A stretch of 11,874 bases of DNA from Candidatus Zambryskiibacteriota bacterium. GTDB taxonomy: Bacteria > Patescibacteriota > Minisyncoccia > Phycocordibacterales > Zambryskibacteraceae. Under the pieces are notes generated by a model, which saw only the letters and a list, made by a program, of their open reading frames with translations, did not search any database and was not told the DNA's origin. The DNA lies in assembly GCA_024654145.1 (NCBI GenBank), contig JANLIM010000060.1, positions 1 to 11,874 on the forward strand. Reading direction: 5' to 3'. Below, piece after piece: positions 5,474-11,848 of the stretch (position 1 is the stretch's first letter; each line of letters starts with the position of its first letter). Made by a program: the position numbers and the translations under genes.

Positions 5474-6871
5474 ATGAATACCTATAAAACCGTTCTTAAG
5501 TTTTTAGTTTTGACACCATTTGCTCTAGTGCTTGCTTTTGGAGCCTTTTCTCTTGCTAGCGCACAATCAGCCTGTACCTCTAATACTGCAGGGAAAACTC
5601 GAGCTCAACTCGAGCAAGAGCTTGAAGCCTGCAATAGAGAAATCGCCCAGTGGACAACTACTTTGAATCAAACCAAACAAGAAAGTGCTTCATTTCAGCG
5701 CGACGTAGCCGCTCTTACAGCCAAAATAAATGCGGCTCAAGCAAATATCAAAGGCAAGAACATTGCCATAGCCAATATTTCTAAGGACATCGCCACCAAA
5801 CAGTCACAGATAAATGTTCTAGACAGCAGGATTACTCTGGGCAAGAAAGCAATTGCAGATATTTTAAGGAAGACAAACGACATTAATTCTTATTCGCTCG
5901 TGGAGGCCATACTCTCTGACAAAGACCTTTCAGAATTCTTTGTTGATTTGGATACATACGCTTCAACTAAAAAATCTCTACAAAATCTCTTTGCAGAACT
6001 ACGTACAACCAAAGCACTAACAGAATCAGAAAAAGCTGTTCTAGCAAGGAAAAAAGAGGCAGAAGCAGCAGCCAAAGTAGCTATTGAACTAGCTAAGAAG
6101 GAGGTCGAGGTAGCAAACACCCAAAAGAAATCTCTTTTAGCTGACAGTCAAAATAAAGAGAAAACATACGCCCAAGTGCTTGCCGAGAAACAGGCAACAG
6201 CAGCTAAGATTCGTGCAGTCCTTTTCCCACTGGCTGCCTCAGGACCAATCCCTTTTGGTACTGCTCTTCAATACGCAAAGGCAGCGGAAACTCAAACGGG
6301 AGTTAGGGCTGCATTTATTCTTGGTATATTTGCAACAGAGTCAGGAAAGGCAAGTGATGGCACATTCGGGAAAATTCTCGGAAACTGTCTTCTTACTAAC
6401 AGTCCAAACAAAGGGGACGGTAAGGGGAAAAATACAGGCACACCATTTTCTAAAGTTATGAGAGCTGACCATGTAAGGGATGATGCTGCTGCCTTTATGG
6501 AAATTGCTAAATCATTAGGGTTCGATCCTTACTCACAGCCAGTTTCTTGTCCGCAATCATTTGGTTATGGAGGAGCAATGGGACCAGCACAGTTTATTCC
6601 CACCACATGGAAATTAATGGTTCCTCGTCTAACCAATGCCTTGGGTAGAACTCCAAATCCTTGGAGCCCACAAGATGCTTTCATGGCTGCAAGTTTCTAT
6701 CTATCAGATTTAGGGGCTTCCAGCGGAACCTACGAAGCAGAGCGCAAGGCAGCTCATAGATACAACGGTGTCGGAGCTCCCTGCGGCACTAGCCAGTACC
6801 ACTATTGTAATGCGGTTATGATTCGAGCGGCAGATATACAGAGAGATATAGACTTCCTAAATTCAATTTAA
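5474..6871 (+). CDS. Secreted lytic transglycosylase (MltB-like) with PcsB/EnvC-like coiled coil
   Basis: A 465-aa exported cell-wall enzyme. Residues 1-30 are a signal peptide: basic start MNTYK, hydrophobic core, then SLASA before QSACTS. Residues about 42-245 are an Ala/Lys/Glu/Gln-rich coiled coil; the segment LVEAILSDKDLSEFFVDL (142-159) resembles the hinge in PcsB/CwlO/EnvC coiled coils. From about 258 comes a lytic transglycosylase domain: AAFILGIFATESGKASDG, with E289 as predicted catalytic acid, GAMGPAQFIPTTW (367-379), NPWSPQDAFMAASFYLSDLGA (395-415) and AAHRYNG (426-432). This is closest to the MltB type and would cleave peptidoglycan to 1,6-anhydro ends. The start at 5474 is chosen because upstream in-frame residues overlap rplY and the signal peptide begins here. 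No clear -10 or Shine-Dalgarno is seen, so co-transcription with rplY is possible. Confidence 0.88.
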   Translation: MNTYKTVLKFLVLTPFALVLAFGAFSLASAQSACTSNTAGKTRAQLEQELEACNREIAQWTTTLNQTKQESASFQRDVAALTAKINAAQANIKGKNIAIANISKDIATKQSQINVLDSRITLGKKAIADILRKTNDINSYSLVEAILSDKDLSEFFVDLDTYASTKKSLQNLFAELRTTKALTESEKAVLARKKEAEAAAKVAIELAKKEVEVANTQKKSLLADSQNKEKTYAQVLAEKQATAAKIRAVLFPLAASGPIPFGTALQYAKAAETQTGVRAAFILGIFATESGKASDGTFGKILGNCLLTNSPNKGDGKGKNTGTPFSKVMRADHVRDDAAAFMEIAKSLGFDPYSQPVSCPQSFGYGGAMGPAQFIPTTWKLMVPRLTNALGRTPNPWSPQDAFMAASFYLSDLGASSGTYEAERKAAHRYNGVGAPCGTSQYHYCNAVMIRAADIQRDIDFLNSI

Positions 6872-6873
6872 CC

Positions 6874-6901
6874 TTGCAGAATTTATGATTTCTGCTATAT
6901 T
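6874..6901 (+). promoter_or_regulatory. Predicted rpmE promoter overlapping a small hairpin
   Basis: TTGCAG (6874-6879) and TATATT (6896-6901) are 16 nt apart, and the -10 ends 8 nt before the ATG at 6910. GCAGAA (6876-6881) and TTCTGC (6890-6895) also form a 6-bp inverted repeat with an 8-nt loop, possibly helping to end the upstream transcript. Confidence 0.45.
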
Positions 6902-6909
6902 AAGTCCCA

Positions 6910-7185
6910 ATGAAAAAAGAAATTCATCCAGACAACTACCGACCGGTCCTTTTTATCGACAACTCGGACGGCACGGAGTTCATAATCGCCTCGACCGTAA
7001 AGACCGAGGAAACAGGTACAGCCAAAGCAGATAAAAAGGAGTACCCTGTTTATCGCGTGGAAATCTCTTCTGCAACCCATCCTTTTTACACCGGTCAGGA
7101 GAAAACTCTCGACTCAGCAGGACGAGTAGAGCGCTTTAAGCAGAGGCAAGCTAAAGCTACGACCAAGGCTAAGAAAGCCAAGTAG
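6910..7185 (+). CDS. rpmE: 50S ribosomal protein L31, cysteine-free type
   Basis: A 91-aa L31 homologue. It opens MKKEIHPDNYRPVLF, carries DGTEFI at 20-25, and has the family hallmark THPFYTGQEKTLDSAGRVERFKQR from about 56 to 79, then a basic Lys/Ala tail. It has no cysteine, so it is the zinc-free (type B-like) form. L31 binds the 50S central protuberance and bridges to the small subunit. The gene is followed after 3 nt by prfA, a common bacterial gene order, and the two are probably one transcript. The start follows a TATATT box by 8 nt with no Shine-Dalgarno sequence. Confidence 0.92.
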   Translation: MKKEIHPDNYRPVLFIDNSDGTEFIIASTVKTEETGTAKADKKEYPVYRVEISSATHPFYTGQEKTLDSAGRVERFKQRQAKATTKAKKAK

Positions 7186-7188
7186 ATT

Positions 7189-8169
7189 TTGGAAATAGAC
7201 CTAGAAAAATACAAAAGCAACCCCAAGACTGCATACCTTGCGGATTCTTTTCTGCGCCTAGAAAAGGAAGGGGAAGATGTTAGAGCGTTAGTTGAAGCAG
7301 ATGAGGAAATGAGAAGTATGTCAGAAGAGGAGCTCAAAAATATTGAAATGCAAAAAAGTGCTCTCATCGAGCAAATGGAGGGAATCCTTAAGTCCGATGA
7401 AGTAGAGGAGGAATTCCCAAACGAGATTATTCTTGAAGTCCGAGCGGGTGCGGGAGGGGAGGAAGCAGCACTCTTTGCTCGCGAACTGGCTGAGATGTAC
7501 ACCCTCTACGCCGTGACTCAGGGTTGGGGAGTAGCCAGCCTCTACACGTCTGAGAGCGCGCTAGAAGGCTACAAAGAGGCGGCATTTGAGATACGAGGTA
7601 AGGGGGTCTACAAGAAGCTTCGCTATGAGACTGGCGTGCATCGTATTCAGCGTGTGCCTGGGACCGAGAAGATGGGTCGAGTCCACACCTCGACTGCTTC
7701 CGTGGCTATCATGCCTGTACGCAAGAAGACAACTATTGAGATTAAGCCCACTGATCTTGAAATTGAGACTTCACGTTCAGGTGGAGCTGGTGGGCAGAAT
7801 GTCAACAAAGTTGAAACTGCCGTCCGCATCATCCATAAACCTACTGGCATCGATGTCCGTTCTACTTCACAAAGAAACCAGCTCAAAAACAAAGAGATGG
7901 CTATGAGCATTCTTATAGCCAAGCTTGAGGCTAAAAAAGAAGAGGAAGAAGCCGCAAAACATTCCGCTGAAAGAAAATCCCAAATAGGCACAGCTGACCG
8001 CTCGGAAAAAATCCGTACTTACAACGTCCTCCAGGACCGCATCACCGACCACCGTATTAAAAAGAGTTGGCACAATATAGAAAAGATCATGCAAGGCCAG
8101 ATCGAACCTATTTTAGAAGCAATGGAGTCTGGGCAACAGGGAGATGAAGCTGAAATGAGTGAGGATTAA
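7189..8169 (+). CDS. prfA: Peptide chain release factor 1
   Basis: A class I release factor of 326 aa that recognises UAA/UAG and triggers peptidyl-tRNA hydrolysis. A helical N-terminal domain (1-80) precedes NEIILEVRAGAGGEEAALFARELAEMY (from 78), VHRIQRVPGTEKMGRVHTSTASVA (from 150), the catalytic GGQ loop GGAGGQNVNKVET (198-210) with GGQ at 201-203, and RTYNVLQDRITDHRI near the end. The codon-reading tripeptide position reads PGT (157-159), fitting the RF1 PxT pattern and not the SPF of RF2. It is slightly shorter than E. coli RF1 (360 aa), mainly at the N-terminus. The start is TTG, 3 nt after the rpmE stop, and no ATG lies nearby in frame; translational coupling to rpmE is likely. Confidence 0.93.
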   Translation: MEIDLEKYKSNPKTAYLADSFLRLEKEGEDVRALVEADEEMRSMSEEELKNIEMQKSALIEQMEGILKSDEVEEEFPNEIILEVRAGAGGEEAALFARELAEMYTLYAVTQGWGVASLYTSESALEGYKEAAFEIRGKGVYKKLRYETGVHRIQRVPGTEKMGRVHTSTASVAIMPVRKKTTIEIKPTDLEIETSRSGGAGGQNVNKVETAVRIIHKPTGIDVRSTSQRNQLKNKEMAMSILIAKLEAKKEEEEAAKHSAERKSQIGTADRSEKIRTYNVLQDRITDHRIKKSWHNIEKIMQGQIEPILEAMESGQQGDEAEMSED

Positions 8170-8174
8170 TACTG

Positions 8175-8203
8175 TTGCGTCTTAGGCTCCTATTTGATAA
8201 AGT
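8175..8203 (+). promoter_or_regulatory. Predicted rpsB promoter with extended -10
   Basis: TTGCGT (8175-8180), 17 nt, then TAAAGT (8198-8203) preceded by TGA as an extended -10. The start codon is 12 nt past the -10, leaving a leader of only about 5-6 nt and no Shine-Dalgarno sequence. Confidence 0.5.
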
Positions 8204-8215
8204 ATCCCTCTACAT

Positions 8216-8968
8216 ATGGCAGAGAAAAACAGCAATACGGAAGCCGGCTCAGGAAGCGTCATAGACGCTCTCTTTTCTGTCGGAGCCCACTTCGGCTTTG
8301 TAAAGGCTCGCAGACACCCATCCGCTAAACCCTACATCTTCGGAGCCAAGAACAACATCGAGATATTTGACCTTGAAAAGACTAGCCTGGAGTTAGCTAA
8401 GGCTCTTGATTTCGTGGAAGCTAAAGGTAAAGAGGGGGTGGCCGGCCTTATAGTCGGTGGCAAGTCAGAAGCAAGGGCAGCTGTCGAAAAAGCTGGTCTC
8501 GAGCTCGACATGCCCTTCGTCAATGGTCGCTGGATCGGCGGCACTATCACAAACTTCCCCGAGATTAAAAAGCGTATTGCACGTCTTGAGGAACTTACAA
8601 GTCAGAGGGAAAAGGGTGAACTCGCCAAATACACCAAGAAAGAGCGCCTTCTCATTGACCGAGAAATTGCCAAGCTTCAGATTTTCTTCGGTGGCCTTTC
8701 AAACTTAAAGGCAACACCAAAATTTCTTATAGTTATTGATCCTAAAAAGGAGTATATCGCTGTCGCCGAAGCAGAGAAAATGAACATCCCAGTAGTTGCT
8801 CTCGCGGGTTCAGACAACAACCTTCATGATGTAATGTTCGCCATCCCAGGCAACGATGCTTCAAGACAGAGTATCGCGTATGTTCTGGGCGAAATTGTAA
8901 AATTTTATAAACAAGGTAAAGAGTCCCAATCAACGAATGATTCGAATGCTACAAATGGCAACGAATAA
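8216..8968 (+). CDS. rpsB: 30S ribosomal protein S2
   Basis: A 250-aa S2 protein, a late-assembling component of the 30S subunit contacting S1 and the 16S rRNA head/body junction. Motifs seen: GAHFGFVKARRHPSAKPYIFG (23-43), FVNGRWIGGTITNF (101-114), LQIFFGGLSNLKATP (154-168), VALAGSDNN (195-203) and FAIPGNDASRQSIAYVLGEIVKFY near the C-terminus. A polar Ser/Asn/Gln-rich tail follows. Length is normal for the family. It precedes tsf, as in most bacteria, but a good -10 in the 44-bp gap indicates that tsf can also be transcribed independently. Confidence 0.95.
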   Translation: MAEKNSNTEAGSGSVIDALFSVGAHFGFVKARRHPSAKPYIFGAKNNIEIFDLEKTSLELAKALDFVEAKGKEGVAGLIVGGKSEARAAVEKAGLELDMPFVNGRWIGGTITNFPEIKKRIARLEELTSQREKGELAKYTKKERLLIDREIAKLQIFFGGLSNLKATPKFLIVIDPKKEYIAVAEAEKMNIPVVALAGSDNNLHDVMFAIPGNDASRQSIAYVLGEIVKFYKQGKESQSTNDSNATNGNE

Positions 8969-8987
8969 TTCGTAGACATTCGCAGAT

Positions 8988-8996
8988 TGGTATAAT
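8988..8996 (+). promoter_or_regulatory. Extended -10 promoter of tsf
   Basis: TGG followed by perfect TATAAT (8991-8996) forms an extended -10, 16 nt before the ATG at 9013. No convincing -35 at normal spacing. The predicted leader is about 10 nt, without an obvious Shine-Dalgarno sequence. Confidence 0.55.
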
Positions 8997-9012
8997 TCGT
9001 AAATTAGCACAT

Positions 9013-9468
9013 ATGATGATAACGATAGAGCAAATCAAACAGCTTAGGGAAGAAACGGGTCTTTCTATAATGCAGTGCCAGAAGGCACTAGAGGAAGCGG
9101 GAGGGGATAAAACAAAGGCTATTGCCATACTCAAAGAGAAAGGCGCAGAAATAGCTTCAAAGAAAGGTGACCGCACCCTTGGAGCAGGCGCTGTAGCGGC
9201 CTATATACACTCAGGAGACACGGTAGGAGTGCTTCTCGAACTCCTCTGCGAAACAGACTTCGTAGGCAAGAACCCAGAGTTTAAGGCTACAGCCAAAGAG
9301 ATTGCCATGCATATCGCCGCTATGAAGCCCGAAAATGTCGCCGAGCTGCTTGAACAACCTTTTATCAAAGACACATCGAAGACCATTGCTGATATAATTA
9401 ACGGTACGGTTCAGAAGTTCGGCGAACGCACAGAAATAGGCCAGTTCATACGCTACTCTATAAATTAA
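9013..9468 (+). CDS. tsf: Elongation factor Ts, short form
   Basis: The nucleotide exchange factor for EF-Tu, 151 aa. The N-terminal UBA-like domain is clear: ITIEQIKQLREETGLSIMQC then QKALEEAGGDKTKAIAILKEKG. The core begins GAGAVAAYIHSGDTVGVLLE then LLCETDFVGKNPEFKATAKEIAMHIAAMKPE, including the TDFV motif that contacts EF-Tu. The C-terminal part QPFIKDTSKTIADII...VQKFGERTEIGQFIRYSI follows almost at once. Compared with E. coli EF-Ts (283 aa), one core repeat and the coiled-coil region are missing, so it resembles the compact EF-Ts of Thermus and of other candidate-phyla genomes. Start may be ATG 9013 or the next codon, ATG 9016. The gene ends 1 nt before the next ATG. Confidence 0.92.
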   Translation: MMITIEQIKQLREETGLSIMQCQKALEEAGGDKTKAIAILKEKGAEIASKKGDRTLGAGAVAAYIHSGDTVGVLLELLCETDFVGKNPEFKATAKEIAMHIAAMKPENVAELLEQPFIKDTSKTIADIINGTVQKFGERTEIGQFIRYSIN

Positions 9469-9469
9469 G

Positions 9470-10042
9470 ATGGTTCTCATATACCTCTTTATACTCTCAG
9501 GCATCGTTCTTATGACGATGGCTGTAGCTAAAAGGTTAGAAGAAAAAAGAAGGACAAAAGTCTTTCTTTTTAAACTAATATCCAGAGGCGATTCTCTGGC
9601 TCGTGAATTTCACCACGAGGCAGTTAACTTTTATTCTGCTAGCAAAGAGAAAACAGATTTTTTCATCAAAAAGCAGCTTCCTATGCACTCCAAAAGCTCT
9701 TTAAACAAAATCATTTCAAAAGTTGAAGAGAAGATGGAAAGGCATATCGACAACCTACGCGATTCGCGTCTTTTAAAGAAATCCGATGGTATCTCAGAAT
9801 TTTTCAAAAACATTTCTACAGTTGAGAAAGGGGTAGGGGAACTACGGGGAGACATCTATAATGGTGAGTCTATAGAGACTGAGGCAGGGCCCGAAGCAGC
9901 ATCTGAGGCCACCCCGCCTGAGCCTATTGAAATCAAATTTGAAATCGTAGAACCAAAGGTGCAGAAGACTCGCAAAGTTCCAACAAAAAGAAAGCTGAAA
10001 GTTACATCGGATGAGTCAGGAGTGAGCGGTTTATCTAATTGA
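9470..10042 (+). CDS. Hypothetical single-pass membrane protein downstream of tsf
   Basis: A 190-aa protein I do not recognise. Residues 3-20 form one hydrophobic segment (LIYLFILSGIVLMTMAVA) followed by a strongly basic stretch KRLEEKRRTK, which predicts an N-terminal anchor with the body in the cytoplasm. Residues about 30-130 are charged and helical, possibly coiled coil. From about 133 a Glu/Pro-rich linker leads to a basic end (KTRKVPTKRKLK). No catalytic motif is visible. The ATG lies 1 nt after the tsf stop, so translational coupling is likely; TATAAA 5 nt before the ATG could also act as a -10, but it overlaps tsf coding sequence. It ends in TGA just before the tRNA gene. The reading frame is credible from its length and tight linkage; the role is unknown. 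Confidence 0.75.
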   Translation: MVLIYLFILSGIVLMTMAVAKRLEEKRRTKVFLFKLISRGDSLAREFHHEAVNFYSASKEKTDFFIKKQLPMHSKSSLNKIISKVEEKMERHIDNLRDSRLLKKSDGISEFFKNISTVEKGVGELRGDIYNGESIETEAGPEAASEATPPEPIEIKFEIVEPKVQKTRKVPTKRKLKVTSDESGVSGLSN

Positions 10043-10052
10043 GAAAATTAGG

Positions 10053-10058
10053 TATACT
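10053..10058 (+). promoter_or_regulatory. Probable -10 of the tRNA-Thr gene
   Basis: TATACT lies 14 nt before the first tRNA base, leaving room for a short 5' leader removed by RNase P. The -35 at 17-nt spacing (TTTATC, 10030-10035) is weak, so read-through from tsf is equally possible. Confidence 0.4.
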
Positions 10059-10072
10059 CTCAAGGTTTGAAA

Positions 10073-10144
10073 GCCGGAGTAGCTTAATGGTAAAGCAACG
10101 CTTTTGTAAAGCGAAGAGTGGGGGTTCGATTCCTCTCTCCGGCT
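10073..10144 (+). tRNA. tRNA-Thr (anticodon UGU)
   Basis: A complete 72-nt cloverleaf. The acceptor stem GCCGGAG (10073-10079) pairs perfectly with CTCCGGC (10137-10143), with discriminator T at 10144. The D stem GCTT/AAGC (10082-10085, 10093-10096) has a 7-nt loop containing GG. The anticodon loop TTTGTAA (10103-10109) gives anticodon TGT at 10105-10107, which reads ACA. The variable loop has 5 nt and the T loop is TTCGATT (10125-10131). CCA is not encoded. Base 27-43 is an A-A mismatch and the T stem has two G-T wobbles, but the fold is otherwise standard. Confidence 0.95.
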
Positions 10145-10147
10145 CAA

Positions 10148-10852
10148 TTATCTTTGCGGGGTTGAGGTTGCCGCTTGCCGTGAGCTTGTCGAATCGGTAC
10201 TTGTAGCAGTCTCTAAAAGCTTCAAAGCAGGAACATTGGTCTCTATCTCTTCCACAGTTCTGAAGCCATAATATGGCTCACCGTTAATAATGAGGGCTGG
10301 GAGCTCTGGCTTTACTTTGTATATAGAAATAAGCGTGCCAATAGCACCAACGTCGAAATGGTAGTCAAAGGAATATACGCGCAGTTCTGGGTACTTATCA
10401 CGTAAGGTAGTTAAAACATAGCCCATCTTTTCACAGTCTTCGCACTTATCTTTTGTTGAATAGAAATAAAGAATAAAAGAAGGATCAATACCGCACTTAG
10501 CTGTCAAACGCTTCATGAGCAGGTAATCCTTGATCTCAAGAAGGAAGTAAGAGCGCTTAAGGCTATCTACATCCGAGTTATCAAAACCAGTCTGGTTTTC
10601 AGCATAAGAAAGTCGTTCACCCAGGGAGCCAAGCTCTTTGGAAAGGAAGCCAGGGCCAATATCGCGGCAGGAAGTTTCCTCAAGAAGAGCAAATTGTGTC
10701 TCAGAAGAGAGGATGTCGAGCGCCACACTATCCTCGATGTCGCGCACATCCTGAAGCTTCTTATCGGTAAGAAGATTGCTCGCTACAACGGCCGTGCCAA
10801 ATATGAAGGCCGTAATAAGAAATGCCACTAGATATTTCTTTGTATCTACCAT
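10148..10852 (-). CDS. Membrane-anchored thioredoxin-fold protein
   Basis: A 234-aa protein with one N-terminal membrane segment (about 8-25, LVAFLITAFIFGTAVVAS), so the rest is probably outside the membrane. Residues 127-200 look like a thioredoxin fold: ILYFYSTKDKCEDCEKMGYVL places a CEDC redox motif (C137, C140) after the first strand, and ELPALIINGEPYYGF supplies the expected cis-proline (P185) and final strand. The middle region (30-120) is helical and specific to this protein, with extra cysteines at 62 and 120. The C-terminus is Ser/Thr-rich. It may act in disulfide exchange on exported proteins; this is inferred. It lies 3 nt after the glycosyltransferase gene, with a GGAG Shine-Dalgarno inside that gene's last codons, so the two are probably co-translated. 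Confidence 0.75.
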   Translation of the reverse strand: MVDTKKYLVAFLITAFIFGTAVVASNLLTDKKLQDVRDIEDSVALDILSSETQFALLEETSCRDIGPGFLSKELGSLGERLSYAENQTGFDNSDVDSLKRSYFLLEIKDYLLMKRLTAKCGIDPSFILYFYSTKDKCEDCEKMGYVLTTLRDKYPELRVYSFDYHFDVGAIGTLISIYKVKPELPALIINGEPYYGFRTVEEIETNVPALKLLETATSTDSTSSRQAATSTPQR

Positions 10853-10855
10853 TGG

Positions 10856-11848
10856 TTATCTCCAAGATACCTTTCTTTTAAATACAGTGTCAAATAGGGC
10901 TCGGATAAGCCAAAGAGGGGCCATAAAAGTGTAAAGGAAAAGATAGTAAAAGATGCCTCGATGTAATCTAAATTTACCGTCTGCTAATTTAAAGGAAAGG
11001 TAGAGAATAAAGATAGTTAGACCAACCGCTGTCATGACGAGGAACGGTAGCACGCCAGTGTTCACGAAGTACCAGTCGAATGATGGCGCAGAAAGCTTGT
11101 AGTTAAAGCCGACAGCTTGAAAGCGGTTAACTACCTCTATACCCTTCGAAATCCAAGCAGAAATAACATTGCCTACCATAAAGAGTGCGGAAAAAATAGA
11201 GAAAGTGGCAATAGGAAGAATAAACATGCCGATGTGTCCATACTTCCTGTTGAAAAACATTTCCTTGTAATCCATACCATTGTTAATAAATCCGTATGTC
11301 CAACGTGCTCGTTGTTTGACCAAACCTCTTAATGTTGATGGAGTAACAGTGTAAATATGTGCGCCATGCGAGTTTACAATCTTATAATGATTTTTCTGCA
11401 TACGCATAGCCATTTCCATATCCTCAGTCATATGAGCATAACGATAAGGACCTAATTCGCTAAATACTCTGGTACGGAAAATCGAAAACGGACCAGGCGT
11501 AACATAAAGAGCTCCCATAGAAGAAAGCATGCGGCGCAAAAAGATAGACCAGCTGTATTCAGTTTTCTGAATATGCTGCAAAATATTTTTCGGCTCGTGC
11601 ACTTTGACAGAAGGCGTAACAGCCATCACGGCAGCATCATCAAAGTGGGGCACAATTTTTTTAAGCGCCTCAGGCGTTGCAAATGAATCTGCGTCAAGGC
11701 AGCCGACAAGGTCGGTAGTGACATAAGCTAAAGCTTCGTTAACAGCAGTGTGCTTACCACCGTTTTCTTTAGAAATAATTCTTACCTGCGGATGAGATTT
11801 AAATTTACGAAGAGTTTGTAGAGTACTATCTGTAGAGCCATAATAGAC
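10856..11848 (-). CDS. Family 2 glycosyltransferase, processive PgaC/BcsA type; 5' end missing or broken
   Basis: The open frame encodes 330 residues of a membrane GT2 enzyme. Counting from 11848: STDSTLQTLRK (5-15) and ENGGKHTAVNEAL (28-40) are GT-A fold motifs; CLDADS (50-55) carries the metal/nucleotide-sugar DxD; TEDMEMAMRM (141-150) holds the catalytic Asp; and QRARW (179-183) is the QxxRW motif of processive synthases such as cellulose, chitin and poly-GlcNAc synthases. About three membrane helices follow (207-232, 261-287, 298-321). It would polymerise a sugar at the inner membrane face; the product is unknown. The first possible start codon is GTG at 11653, well inside the catalytic domain, so the true N-terminus lies further upstream. 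There, in the same frame, a TAG at 11851-11849 interrupts the gene. It is truncated by the window edge and possibly a pseudogene or an end-of-contig error. Confidence 0.85.
   Translation of the reverse strand, partial: VYYGSTDSTLQTLRKFKSHPQVRIISKENGGKHTAVNEALAYVTTDLVGCLDADSFATPEALKKIVPHFDDAAVMAVTPSVKVHEPKNILQHIQKTEYSWSIFLRRMLSSMGALYVTPGPFSIFRTRVFSELGPYRYAHMTEDMEMAMRMQKNHYKIVNSHGAHIYTVTPSTLRGLVKQRARWTYGFINNGMDYKEMFFNRKYGHIGMFILPIATFSIFSALFMVGNVISAWISKGIEVVNRFQAVGFNYKLSAPSFDWYFVNTGVLPFLVMTAVGLTIFILYLSFKLADGKFRLHRGIFYYLFLYTFMAPLWLIRALFDTVFKRKVSWR

Noticed and set aside
7189..8169. The release factor being RF2 (prfB)
   Set aside because: It has PGT at the tripeptide site instead of SPF, shows no programmed frameshift near the start, and follows rpmE as prfA usually does.
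8961..8973. ACGAAT-A-ATTCGT inverted repeat at the rpsB stop codon as terminator or operator
   Set aside because: A 6-bp arm with a 1-nt centre cannot form a useful hairpin, no T-run follows, and half of it is rpsB coding sequence.
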